Shown here piece by piece: positions 34,461 through 42,932 of a stretch of 64,000 nucleotides of DNA. The DNA is taken from assembly GCF_017352095.1 (NCBI RefSeq), contig NZ_CP071463.1, forward strand, positions 2,542,001-2,606,000, written 5' to 3'. The position numbers and the translations under genes were made by a program. Origin of the DNA: Natrinema longum (GTDB lineage Archaea > Halobacteriota > Halobacteria > Halobacteriales > Natrialbaceae). Every line of letters starts with the position of its first letter. Within the stretch, counting starts at the first letter, position 1. The notes under the pieces were generated by a model. It had not been told where the DNA came from and made no database searches. It worked only from the letters and a program-made list of their open reading frames with translations.

Positions 34461-35135
34461 TCAGTTTCGACGTTCGAACTCGCCGGCCAGCCCACCGGCT
34501 GCGGACTCGAGGACCACTGTTTCGCCGGCGGTCATCGAGTCGCCGGTATCGACGGCGACGTCCTCGATGTCGACGGTCGGCGGAAAGAGCAGGTCGACGC
34601 GGCTGCCAAAGGCGATGTGGCCGATCCGGTCGCCGCGCTCGAGATCGTCGTCGGGTTCGACGTAGGGATGAATGCGGCGGGCGAACGCGCCAGCGATCAG
34701 CGTTACCTCGGCGCTCGTCGCTGCCGCGTCGTCCCCGTCCGACGGCAGGTTCGGGGAGTCGGTCTCGAGGCGGACGTGGACGCGTTCGTTCCGGTCGGAG
34801 TCCTTCGAGAAGGCGGGTCGGTTCGCGCCGGAAACGTGTTCGACGTCGGTAACGCGGCTCGCGACGGGGGCGCGGACGACGTGGACGTGCCAGACGTTCA
34901 TGAAGACACCCAGTCGAACCCGGTCGCCCTCCTCGCGAAGCACGGAGACGGTGCCATCGGCCGGCGAGACGACGCCGGTCGGCGGCGGAGTGCGGTCGGG
35001 GTCGCGAAAGAACGCGAGGGTGCCGGCACCGACCGCGAGCGCGACGAGGCTCGCCGTAACGCTGATGAACAGTGCAAAGGGGGCGGCGAGCAGGGGAACG
35101 ATGGCGTACTTCCAGGCCCCCGGCGCGACGTTCAT
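34461..35135 (-). CDS. pssD: Archaetidylserine decarboxylase (protein-sorting PssD)
   Basis: The ATG at 35135 (MNVAPGAWKYAIVPLLAAPFALF) gives 224 residues. Two N-terminal hydrophobic segments are followed by the decarboxylase core: FFRDPDRTPPPTGVVSPADGTVSVL, GVFMNVWHVHVVRAPVASRV, ARRIHPYVEPDDDLERGDRIGHIAFGSRVDLLFP. The FGS site (about 195) is where the proenzyme self-cleaves to form the pyruvoyl group. The product is archaetidylethanolamine, in the membrane. In haloarchaea PssD works with PssA in ArtA-dependent lipid anchoring of S-layer-type proteins. Confidence 0.92.
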   Translation of the reverse strand: MNVAPGAWKYAIVPLLAAPFALFISVTASLVALAVGAGTLAFFRDPDRTPPPTGVVSPADGTVSVLREEGDRVRLGVFMNVWHVHVVRAPVASRVTDVEHVSGANRPAFSKDSDRNERVHVRLETDSPNLPSDGDDAAATSAEVTLIAGAFARRIHPYVEPDDDLERGDRIGHIAFGSRVDLLFPPTVDIEDVAVDTGDSMTAGETVVLESAAGGLAGEFERRN

Positions 35136-35160
35136 AGTGGGGGTGACGGGGCCGGATCGT

Positions 35161-35429
35161 ATGGCCGTTACGGATCGGTCGAGCGACGACGGTGCGGCGG
35201 GACCTGCCTCTCGATTCCGTACGGTGACGATACCGACCTCGAGCACGCGCGTTCGGTCCTCGAGTTGACCGCCGAGTGGGGTGGGATCACGTCGCTTGCG
35301 TTCGGCGAACTCGACGCGGACTCCCAGTCGACGCTCGAGGCGACGGTCGAGCACCTCCACGAACTCGAATCCGCCGGGGACCTCGAGGTCGTCCTCCCGG
35401 CGGCTCTCGACGTGTCCGCCGGTCGCTGA
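35161..35429 (+). pseudogene. Possible small gene broken by a frameshift
   Basis: An ATG at 35161 opens MAVTDRSSDDGAAGPASRF, but that frame stops at 35268. From about 35220 another frame gives a typical acidic haloarchaeal sequence (DDTDLEHARSVLELTAEWGGITSLAFGELDADSQSTLEATVEHLHELESAGDLEVVLP) ending at 35429. That frame has no usable start codon of its own. A single frameshift near 35215-35225 would join them into a protein of about 88 aa. It may be a pseudogene or a sequence error. The family is not recognised. Confidence 0.35.
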
Positions 35430-35538
35430 CCGCGTCCACTCCGTCCCGTTCCTTCGGCACTACCTGCGGGAGCTCGTCGCTGCTGTCCTCGATCGCGTTC
35501 GCGAGCAGTCCAGCCGCGACCTGCTCGGGGGTGTGCCA

Positions 35539-35565
35539 GGACCCAGTGACAACAGACCGTCTCAG
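35539..35565. repeat. Half copy of the palindromic repeat at the lhr stop codon
   Basis: Read on the minus strand, the lhr stop codon TGA is followed directly by GACGGTCTGTTGTCACTGG. This matches the first half of copies B and C, with a short internal deletion shared with copy D. Confidence 0.6.
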
Positions 35566-38402
35566 TCCCAGAACGCCTGCGTACGGGCGTACTCCCGCTC
35601 TTTCGCGAGGATGTCGCGATAGAATTCGGCGTCGTCCTCGCGGAGTTTGTTGATGATCTGTGCGGCGTTGTGCGGCCCAACGCCGCGGGCAGCCATCGCG
35701 ATCACGGCCTGTTTGCCGTGGCTCTGGACGAGGCTCGCGGCCCGGAACGCTCGCTCCGTCATCTCTCGTTGCTCGTCGTCTTTCTCCTGAGCCCTGACGG
35801 CCTGGACGACCTCGTCGGCCCACGGGTTCAGCGACGCGATCCGGGTCGACCCGCACTCGGGACACTCCGGCTGGTCGCGGACCCGTTTGACCTTCGTCTT
35901 CACGTTCCACTCCGTGCAGTGGGTACAGAGCAGGATGACCCGATCGTTCTGGATCCGCTCCCGGACCGTCTCGATGACGCTCGCGTCGGCGTTCTCGGGC
36001 GCGAGCAGTTCCTTGCCCCCCGAGGATCGACCGCCCTGTCCGACCGGCGTCCGCCCGCGATGGGTCACCAACTCGAGCGCGCCCGACTGGATCCCCGCGA
36101 GCACCGAACTCGCGCGGTCGATATCGAGATCCTCGTGGAACACCTCCCGGATCGCCTCCTCGTACATCGGCGTGTCCTCGAGTGCCGACAGCAAGCGATC
36201 GTTCGAGAGCCGGCCCGATCCCTGGTTCTGCCAGCGTTTGAGCGCGCCGAACTTCGCGGAGACCTGTGCGAGCCGGAAGGCGAGCGCGTCCGAGCGCTTG
36301 AGTCCGAGTTCGACGATCGCCTCGACGTGGTCGGGATCGGTCTCCTCGAGTACCTCGATCACGTCGCTGGTCGCGATCGAAGTCGGCACTTCGAGTTCGA
36401 TCCGGTAGGGATCGGTCTCGAGGCCGACCGAGGAGCCCGCCTGCTGGCCCAGCAGTGCCGAGAGGACCCGGCCGAGCGTCTCGTTGGCCATGTGGCCGAA
36501 GGGTGCGTTGAGCACGATCGTCCGCCCCTGTCGCTCGAGCACCAGTCGATCCGCCGTCGGCATCGGTGCGTCGGCGTCGACCTGGGCCTCGAGTTGCTCG
36601 CAGGCCTCGGTTAGCGTGTACTCGTCGGCCGGATAGCGGCCTGCGAGTTCGCGACCGACCGCAGCGGCGTCGGCCCCGGCTCCGAGTTGCGGTTCCGCGA
36701 CGGCCCGGATCTCGCCGACCTCGCCCGCGACCGCGGCGGGGACGGGGATCTCCTGGCCGATCCAGGAGGGCACCTCGCCGGCGGGGTCCTCGATCGGGCT
36801 GACCTTGACCCGCGCCTCCTCGTCGTCGATCTCCGCGATCCGCCACATCTCGCCCCGTTGGATGAACACTTCGCCGGGCTGGGCGAAGTTGACGACGAAG
36901 CGTTCGTCCAGGGTCCCGATCTGGCCCCCCGAGGCGATGTCGTGGACCTCGTAGGTCTCCTCGTCGGGGATCATCGAGAGGTTCGCGTAGACGTACTGCC
37001 AGGTGCCGCCGGTGGTCTCGATGCGGTCCTCGCCCTCGTCGAACCAGAGGACCCGGTTACGGTCCAGTTCCTCCACGATCTCGCGGATCGTCGTCTCGGG
37101 CACGTTCCGGAACGGATACGACCGCGTGACGGTCTCGACTGCCTCGTCGACGTACGTGTCCCCGCGGCTCTGGACGATCGCCGGCAACTGATTCGCGACG
37201 ACGTCCAGGCTCCCCTCGTGGATCGCCGCCGGCTCGACCTCGCCGTCGCGAGCCCGACGAGCGATCGACAGCGCCTCGAACGTATCGTCGGGCCGCGTCG
37301 TGACGATCGTGCCCCTCGAGACCTCGTCCTGGCGATGCCCCGCGCGGCCGATCCGCTGGAGGAGTCGAGTGACCTGCCGCGGGCTCTTGTACTGGATCAC
37401 GTGATCGACCTGTCCGACGTCGATCCCGAGCTCCATCGAGGACGTACACAGCAACCCGTCGAGTTCGCCGGCCTTGAACCGATCCTCGACGTCGATTCGG
37501 GCCTCCTTCGAGAGCGAGCCGTGGTGGACCCCGATCGGTAAGTCGAGCTCCTTGAATCGCGACCCCAGCGCCTCCGCCGTCTGGCGCGTATTCACGAAGA
37601 TCAGCGTCGACTCGTGGTCCGCGACCAGGTCCCGGATCAGTCGGACGTGGCTGGCCGTGTCGGCTTCGGTCATGAGCTCGCCGGCCAATCGCTCGTCAGC
37701 CTCGGTGATCTCCGGTTCGCGGACCGTCACGTCGACGTTGCTCCCGACGTCGATCTCCCTGATCTCGCAGGGGCGACCGCCCGTGAGGAACTGCCCGACC
37801 GCTCCCGGATCGCCGACCGTCGCCGAGAGGCCGATCCGCTGGAACCGCCCGGCGAGGTCGTGGAGTCGCTCGAGGCCGATCGCCAGTTGCGCACCGCGCT
37901 TGGACGCGGCGAGTTCGTGGACTTCGTCGATCACGACGTGGGAGACGTCCTGTAGCGCCTCGCGCAGCCGCTCGCCGGTGAGCATCGCCTGGACGGTCTC
38001 GGGCGTCGTGATCAGCACGTCCGGCGGGTCCTCGGCTTGCTTGCTCCGCTGGTAGTCCGTGGTGTCGCCGTGGCGGACGTCGACCTCGAGATCCAGGTAC
38101 TCGCCCCACCACTCGAGGCGCTCGCGCATGTCGCGGTTCAGGGCCCGCAGCGGGGTGATGTAGAGCGCGCCGAACCCCTCGGGTGGCCCCTCCTCGGCGA
38201 CGAGGTGGTCGAAGACGGGCAACATCGCCGTCTCGGTCTTGCCGCTCCCGGTGGGCGCGATCACGAGCGTGTTCTCGCCGGCCGACAGCGGCGGAATCGC
38301 CAGTCGCTGTGGAGCCGTCGGCTGCGAGAACCCGCGTTCGGAGAGCGCACCGCGAACCGTCGCTCCGAGATGCGTAAACGCCGCGACGTCCCCCTCAGTC
38401 AT
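35562..38402 (-). CDS. lhr: Lhr-type large DEAD/DEAH-box helicase
   Basis: This 946-aa protein starts with a Q-motif-like FSQPTAPQRLAIPPL. Walker A APTGSGKTE lies at 49-57, DEVH at 159-162, SATVGDP near 200, and helicase C motifs include STLIFVNTRQTAEALG and QRIGRAGHR. The long C-terminal Lhr region has a winged-helix part and a four-Cys zinc knuckle (CTHCTEWNVKTKV...CPECGS, about 825-850). Lhr proteins are 3'-5' helicases or annealing factors in DNA repair. The gene is alone; the stop codon overlaps a palindromic half-repeat. Confidence 0.94.
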   Translation of the reverse strand: MTEGDVAAFTHLGATVRGALSERGFSQPTAPQRLAIPPLSAGENTLVIAPTGSGKTETAMLPVFDHLVAEEGPPEGFGALYITPLRALNRDMRERLEWWGEYLDLEVDVRHGDTTDYQRSKQAEDPPDVLITTPETVQAMLTGERLREALQDVSHVVIDEVHELAASKRGAQLAIGLERLHDLAGRFQRIGLSATVGDPGAVGQFLTGGRPCEIREIDVGSNVDVTVREPEITEADERLAGELMTEADTASHVRLIRDLVADHESTLIFVNTRQTAEALGSRFKELDLPIGVHHGSLSKEARIDVEDRFKAGELDGLLCTSSMELGIDVGQVDHVIQYKSPRQVTRLLQRIGRAGHRQDEVSRGTIVTTRPDDTFEALSIARRARDGEVEPAAIHEGSLDVVANQLPAIVQSRGDTYVDEAVETVTRSYPFRNVPETTIREIVEELDRNRVLWFDEGEDRIETTGGTWQYVYANLSMIPDEETYEVHDIASGGQIGTLDERFVVNFAQPGEVFIQRGEMWRIAEIDDEEARVKVSPIEDPAGEVPSWIGQEIPVPAAVAGEVGEIRAVAEPQLGAGADAAAVGRELAGRYPADEYTLTEACEQLEAQVDADAPMPTADRLVLERQGRTIVLNAPFGHMANETLGRVLSALLGQQAGSSVGLETDPYRIELEVPTSIATSDVIEVLEETDPDHVEAIVELGLKRSDALAFRLAQVSAKFGALKRWQNQGSGRLSNDRLLSALEDTPMYEEAIREVFHEDLDIDRASSVLAGIQSGALELVTHRGRTPVGQGGRSSGGKELLAPENADASVIETVRERIQNDRVILLCTHCTEWNVKTKVKRVRDQPECPECGSTRIASLNPWADEVVQAVRAQEKDDEQREMTERAFRAASLVQSHGKQAVIAMAARGVGPHNAAQIINKLREDDAEFYRDILAKEREYARTQAFWD

Positions 38403-38501
38403 CGGAACGCGCTAGGGGCGACCGGCGGATAAGGCCCACGTTTCCGGTGGCCCGAGGCGGTCGCTCGAGCCAGAGTCACGCCGTCGCGGTCGGCGGCGGA
38501 G

Positions 38502-39119
38502 TCATTCCTCGGCGTCGTCCTCGCTTTCGGCGTCGGCATCCGGTCCGGTGTCGAGGAGTTCGTCCGCGATGTCGTCCGCGACCGTCATTTCACCCGGCTC
38601 CGCCGGCTCCGCCTGCACGTTCGACGCTGCTCGTTCGGCGATCTCCTCGTCGGATCGGTCGCCGGCGGTATACTCGGCGCTGGTCTCCGCCTCGCCGAGT
38701 GCGTCGCTATCGCCCTCGCTCTCGTTCGCGTCGGGAGCCGACGCCGCGTCCGGGTCGGTCTCGGACGCATCGCTTCCGGGGTCGTCGATGGCGATCTCCG
38801 AGATTTCGTCGGGGACGGACGATCCCACTCGATTCCGAATCGTATCGATCGAACTCGACCGATCGTCCGGGGCGTCGTCGGCCAGACGCTGGAGTTCCTC
38901 GGGGACGACGTCGTCCATCTCGGCCCGTACTTCGTCGACGGACTGGACGGGCACGTCGTCTCGGGGCCCCAGTACTCGCAAGACGGCGTAGGTGAACGCG
39001 ACCAGCCCGACCGCGGTCAGGAGGTGGCCGACGAGACGCCGCCAGCGCGAGCGGGCAGCCGTCGATTCCGACCCGGACGCGGCGGTCGACCGGTCACTGA
39101 AGGATGTTCGAAGTCCCAT
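38502..39119 (-). CDS. Single-span acidic membrane protein of unknown function
   Basis: The ATG at 39119 (MGLRTSFSDRSTAASG) gives 205 residues. A basic patch (ARSRWRRLVGH) precedes one transmembrane helix (LLTAVGLVAFTYAVLRVLG, about 33-51). The rest is a long, very acidic and probably disordered tail. It contains QSVDEVRAEMDDVVPEELQRLADDAPDDRSSSIDTIRNRVGSSVPDEISEI near the membrane. No catalytic motif is seen. It lies 98 bases downstream of the lhr start, in the same orientation. Confidence 0.72.
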   Translation of the reverse strand: MGLRTSFSDRSTAASGSESTAARSRWRRLVGHLLTAVGLVAFTYAVLRVLGPRDDVPVQSVDEVRAEMDDVVPEELQRLADDAPDDRSSSIDTIRNRVGSSVPDEISEIAIDDPGSDASETDPDAASAPDANESEGDSDALGEAETSAEYTAGDRSDEEIAERAASNVQAEPAEPGEMTVADDIADELLDTGPDADAESEDDAEE

Positions 39120-39205
39120 CGTGACCACTACGGGGCCGGCCGGCAAGTGGGTTCGGGGTGCGAAAGCCGGCACCGGTCGTCGGCCCGGATCCGACGCACT
39201 CGCGG

Positions 39206-40432
39206 TCAGGCCTCGAGGTGTTCGATACGGGCGTACCGGCCGGCGCGCCACCCCGAAACGAGCGCGACGACCGTCCCGACGACGAGTGCGAGCGCGATGC
39301 CGCCGGCGTAGATCCCGCTCGTCGTCCGAAGGAGCCGCTCGAATCCCAGCATGGATGCCGAGAAACGGTTCAGGCCGGTCACGGCCAACGGCGTCGCCGC
39401 GAGGCCGACGAGGCCGCCGACGAGACCGATCAGGAGCCCCTGTGCCCCGATCGTTCCGGCGAGCACCCCTCGGGAGAGGCCGATCGCACGGAGCGCTGCG
39501 AGCTGTTGGCGCTGCTGGTGGGCCACGAGCGCGAACAGGTTCGCCGTCAGGACGACACCGCCGACGATGGCGAGGCCGACCAGCGTCACACCGCTCGCGA
39601 GGACGATCGTGCGTTCCTCGATCATCGACTCGACCTGATCGTCACTGGTCCGAACGTCGTATTCGGGGTACTCCGCGCTCAAATCGTCCGCGACGGCGTT
39701 CCGGTCGGCACCGTCCGCCACGTTGGCGATGATAAACGTCGCTCGGTCGGTGCCCGACGTCCCCGCGACTGCCTGTAAGTCCCCGAGCGGCACCGTCACT
39801 GCCGGCGAGCCGAGATACTGCGAGTAGTAGCCGGAGATGCCGACGACGGTAAACTCGTTTGCCCGTGCGGTCTGCCTGCTCGTCCCGACGTAGAGCGTGT
39901 CGCCGACCGAGACGTTCAGATCGTCCGCGACTCGCGGGTCGATCACGATCTCCTCGACCGACGGCTCCGCTGGCGGTGGACTGGCAGCGGTCTCCTCGTC
40001 GACTTCGAACCCGCCACCCGCCTGAAAGTCGAACTCGTGGTGGGTCCGCTGAACGCCGACCGCGGGCCTGCGCTGGGGCGCAGTCGTATTCGTTCCGAGA
40101 TAGACGTCGTACATCGCGATCGGGGATGCAGTCTGAACGTCCTCGCGTGCGGTCATCTCCGCCGCTATCCCGTGGGCCCCGACGATCGGGTTTTCGGTCC
40201 CGCTCGCGGCCGGATCGACCGGATCGCTCGTCATCCAGATGTCCCGGTTCGCCCTGTCGAGTCCCTCCTCGCCCTTTTCGACGACGCCGACACCCAGGCT
40301 CGCAAGCACCGTTACCGAGAGCACGGCCAGCGCGACCGCGAGCACGGAGAGTGCGGTTCGGCCGGGCGACCGCCGGAGCTGTGCGACGGCGAGCCCGATC
40401 ACCGCACGGATTCGAACTGCGCTCCGCCACAT
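39206..40432 (-). CDS. ABC transporter permease (FtsX/MacB type)
   Basis: This 408-aa protein has one N-terminal helix (RTALSVLAVALAVLSVTVLASLGVGV). A large external domain follows (about 55-265), and three C-terminal helices (about 275-300, 325-350 and 370-392) include MIEERTIVLASGVTLVGLAIVGGVVLTANLFALVAHQQRQQLAALRAIGLSRGVLAGTI, the FtsX signature. With the second permease and ATPase upstream it forms a MacB/LolCDE-like exporter or mechanotransmission complex. It starts two bases after the previous gene's stop codon, so the three genes are one operon. Confidence 0.9.
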   Translation of the reverse strand: MWRSAVRIRAVIGLAVAQLRRSPGRTALSVLAVALAVLSVTVLASLGVGVVEKGEEGLDRANRDIWMTSDPVDPAASGTENPIVGAHGIAAEMTAREDVQTASPIAMYDVYLGTNTTAPQRRPAVGVQRTHHEFDFQAGGGFEVDEETAASPPPAEPSVEEIVIDPRVADDLNVSVGDTLYVGTSRQTARANEFTVVGISGYYSQYLGSPAVTVPLGDLQAVAGTSGTDRATFIIANVADGADRNAVADDLSAEYPEYDVRTSDDQVESMIEERTIVLASGVTLVGLAIVGGVVLTANLFALVAHQQRQQLAALRAIGLSRGVLAGTIGAQGLLIGLVGGLVGLAATPLAVTGLNRFSASMLGFERLLRTTSGIYAGGIALALVVGTVVALVSGWRAGRYARIEHLEA

Positions 40433-40434
40433 CG

Positions 40435-41715
40435 CTATCGCCCCACCTCCTCGAGGACGGACGTTCGCGCGGCGACGGCAAGCGGGTACGGAACGGCGAC
40501 CAGCCCCGACAGGAGCGCGACGGCGATCGCGTACGGGACGAACACCGGGTGAAACTGGGCGACCGTACCCGGTGCGACGGTCGCGCCGGCGACGGCATTG
40601 ACGCCGACGATCCCCGCCATCCCGAGCCCGATGCCGACGATCGCCCCCACAAGCGTCGTGATCCCCGTCGACACCGCGACGACGGCGAGCCGGCTCCGGG
40701 CGGGGAAGCCGACCGACTCGAGGACGGCGAGCATCCGACGGTCCTCGTCGATGGTCATCCCCATCGTCGTCGCGACGAAGGACGCACAGATCGTCACGCC
40801 GACCAGCAACGCGATCACGCTCGTTGCGAACGCCAAGCCGTCCTGGAACAGCGCCGACGGGTCGGTGCCACTCACCGGTTCGACCGCCGCGATCGGGTAC
40901 GCGTCGGTCGCAGCCGACTGTGCCGCCTGGGGGTTCCCCCAGACCACCAGTCGATCGGCGAGCTCGCCGTCGTCGGCCCCGGCGAGCGACTGGAGCTCGC
41001 TCAGGTGAACGAGCGCGATCGGTGCACCAGCTCCCCCGGTCCGCTCGTCCGTGATCGCCGTCACCGTCACCGAGGGTGCAGCGGCGCTCGTCCGCTCTTG
41101 TCCCCCCATCGAGACGGTGAGTTCGTCGCCCACGGACGCGTCGAGCTGGTCCGCTGCAGTGGGCGAGAGGACGATCTCCCTCGTCAGTCGCCCGTCGTAC
41201 GAGCCGTTGGCGTAGTGGGGATCACCCGGCTCGAGGGCGGCCGTCGACAGCCCCGCGACGGTCCGTGGCTCGTCGTCGGGAACGACGCCGACGAGACGGA
41301 CCGGTCGTGGATCGCCGTCCGACGACTCGAATCGGACCGTCTCGAGCAAGACCGGTGACGCGTGCTCGACGCCGCCCGCCGAACGGATCGTTTCGGCCCG
41401 TTCGTTGGTCGCCCCGAGCCGTGGCCCCTCGACCCCGTCGACGGACGACAGCGTCCCGCTCGCTTCGGGCGTCACGCGGACATCGGCGTCGTCCGTGCTC
41501 GCCACGCCGCCGTCGGCAAGCGCCAGCGCGATCCCAGTGACGACTACCAGCAACGCGATCGTCAACGCGACGGCGGCGATCGTCGATGCGATTCTGCCGA
41601 CCGTCGTTCCCGTCGCCCGCTGCCACCACCTGCGTAGCGTCACCCCGACGATCCCGAACCATCGTGTTCGTCGCGGACCGGCCGCCCGTCCGCGCCCGTC
41701 GCGCTCATCGGACAT
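40435..41715 (-). CDS. ABC transporter permease (FtsX/MacB type)
   Basis: The ATG at 41715 (MSDERDGRGRAAG) gives 426 residues; an ATG at 41730 is also possible. The layout is as in its neighbour. An N-terminal helix (IASTIAAVALTIALLVVVTGIALAL) is followed by a large beta-rich extracellular domain and three C-terminal helices, with LAFATSVIALLVGVTICASFVATTMGMTIDEDRRMLAVLESVGFPARSRLAVVAVSTGITTLVG. The start overlaps the ATPase gene by 11 bases. The two permeases probably form a heterodimer. Confidence 0.9.
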   Translation of the reverse strand: MSDERDGRGRAAGPRRTRWFGIVGVTLRRWWQRATGTTVGRIASTIAAVALTIALLVVVTGIALALADGGVASTDDADVRVTPEASGTLSSVDGVEGPRLGATNERAETIRSAGGVEHASPVLLETVRFESSDGDPRPVRLVGVVPDDEPRTVAGLSTAALEPGDPHYANGSYDGRLTREIVLSPTAADQLDASVGDELTVSMGGQERTSAAAPSVTVTAITDERTGGAGAPIALVHLSELQSLAGADDGELADRLVVWGNPQAAQSAATDAYPIAAVEPVSGTDPSALFQDGLAFATSVIALLVGVTICASFVATTMGMTIDEDRRMLAVLESVGFPARSRLAVVAVSTGITTLVGAIVGIGLGMAGIVGVNAVAGATVAPGTVAQFHPVFVPYAIAVALLSGLVAVPYPLAVAARTSVLEEVGR

Positions 41716-42466
41716 CGTCCACCCGTCCATCGCACAGTGTGACGACCCGATCCGCGACCTCGAGCGTCGCCTGGTCGTGCGAGGCCACTAGCACCGCCCG
41801 GTCCCGTCCGACGTCGGTCAACAACTCGAGGACGTCCGCGCCGGTCGCCGTGTCGAGTTCGCCGGTCGGCTCGTCGGCGACGATCACGTCCGGGTCCGTC
41901 GACAGCGCCCGTGCGATCGCGACGCGCTGTCGCTCGCCGCCGCTGAGTTCGCCGGGCAGGTGGGTCGTGCGGTCACCGAGACCGACGGCCTCGAGCAGCG
42001 CCGTCGCGCGCTTGCGCCGGTCCCGGCGCGGGAGCCCCGACTGGACGAGCGGTAACGCGACGTTCGCGCGGGCGGACAGCGACGGGAGGAGATGGAACCG
42101 CTGGAACACGATCCCGATGTGGCGTCGCCGCAGCCGCGTTCGCTCCGCGTCCGACAGCCCGGCGAGATCGGTTCCCAGGAGTTCGACGCTCCCGTCCGAC
42201 GGCACCAGCAACCCGGAAACGGCATGCAGCACCGTCGACTTCCCGCTCCCGCTTGGCCCCTCGAGTCCGACGATCGTTCCCGTCGATACCTCCAGGGAAA
42301 CGTCGCGAAGCGCAGTCACCGTCCGATCGGCGCTCGAGCGGAACCGCCCGCCGGTGGCTCCGTACCGGTGGGTAACGCCCTCGAGTCGAACGGCGGTCGA
42401 CGATTCGCGTTCGTCCGTTCGATCCGTCGCCGACGATCGCGAATCCGGAACTGAGTGGGTAAACAT
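41705..42466 (-). CDS. ABC transporter ATP-binding protein (LolD/MacB type)
   Basis: The ATG at 42466 (MFTHSVPDSRSS) gives 253 residues. Walker A GPSGSGKST (about 75-83), Q-loop IGIVFQRFHLLPSLSARANV, signature LSGGERQRVAIARALSTDPDVIVADEPTGELD and LVASHDQATLEVAD are intact. The ...PTGELD sequence and size are typical of ATPases that drive FtsX-like permeases. First gene of a three-gene minus-strand operon (42466 to 39206). Substrate is unknown; no lipoprotein partner is adjacent. Confidence 0.93.
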   Translation of the reverse strand: MFTHSVPDSRSSATDRTDERESSTAVRLEGVTHRYGATGGRFRSSADRTVTALRDVSLEVSTGTIVGLEGPSGSGKSTVLHAVSGLLVPSDGSVELLGTDLAGLSDAERTRLRRRHIGIVFQRFHLLPSLSARANVALPLVQSGLPRRDRRKRATALLEAVGLGDRTTHLPGELSGGERQRVAIARALSTDPDVIVADEPTGELDTATGADVLELLTDVGRDRAVLVASHDQATLEVADRVVTLCDGRVDDVR

Positions 42467-42863
42467 CCACAGCGGTCTCACTGCCAGCGGACGGTCCACC
42501 GACTCATTGTTTCGACCCCTTTACCCCTGTCAGACGACTGCTACACGTTTTGTATGGGGTCGTGTGGCCGGCGGGTCCGTGCCGAGAGACTCCTCACGGC
42601 GGCTGTCCGTCTCGTCGGCCGGCGGTCGGCTGCTCGCGCGTCGTCTGACAGAGTAGGTGTATGTTGTGCCCCCGTCGCCTACTGAAACGGGTCCGTACAC
42701 GTCGACGTTCGGGAACGTTTACCGCCACCCTTCTCGATTCGAACAGGTCTCAGACGGTCGCCCCGCTTCGTTCGGCGCTGCGTCTTCCGAGCCCCGGTTC
42801 GCTCCGCTCACGAGGACGGGGGACGAGTCGATCTACAGTCGACTACGAATCGGCTTGAAGAGA
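42467..42863. other. 397-bp non-coding junction left of the provirus
   Basis: The region contains the promoter of the ABC operon near 42500-42540 and no convincing gene. From 42816 a diverged fragment of tRNA-Tyr appears. It is therefore the chromosome-provirus border and may contain debris of an earlier integration. Confidence 0.5.
42816..42844 (-). other. Detached fragment of tRNA-Tyr (anticodon arm to T stem)
   Basis: These 29 bases match 57945-57973 of the intact tRNA-Tyr gene at 27 positions, including an exact 19-bp stretch at 42826-42844 across the anticodon arm. The acceptor-end piece that should lie on its left is absent or degraded. A second acceptor-end piece (attL) lies 20 bases to its right instead. 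The fragment is probably left over from another integration event in the same tRNA. Confidence 0.75.
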
Positions 42864-42878
42864 AGTCCGCCCTCCCCG
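42864..42878. repeat. attL of the provirus (15-bp core)
   Basis: AGTCCGCCCTCCCCG is identical to 57924-57938, which covers the last bases of tRNA-Tyr (acceptor 3' strand and T-stem half) and two bases beyond. It lies 55 bases from the 3' end of the integrase gene. The size and position are as expected for integration into a tRNA 3' end. Confidence 0.85.
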
Positions 42879-42932
42879 TATTGGGGCCCTCTATCGCCGA
42901 TATTTTCCACTGGCCGTCTTGGTGATTACCGT

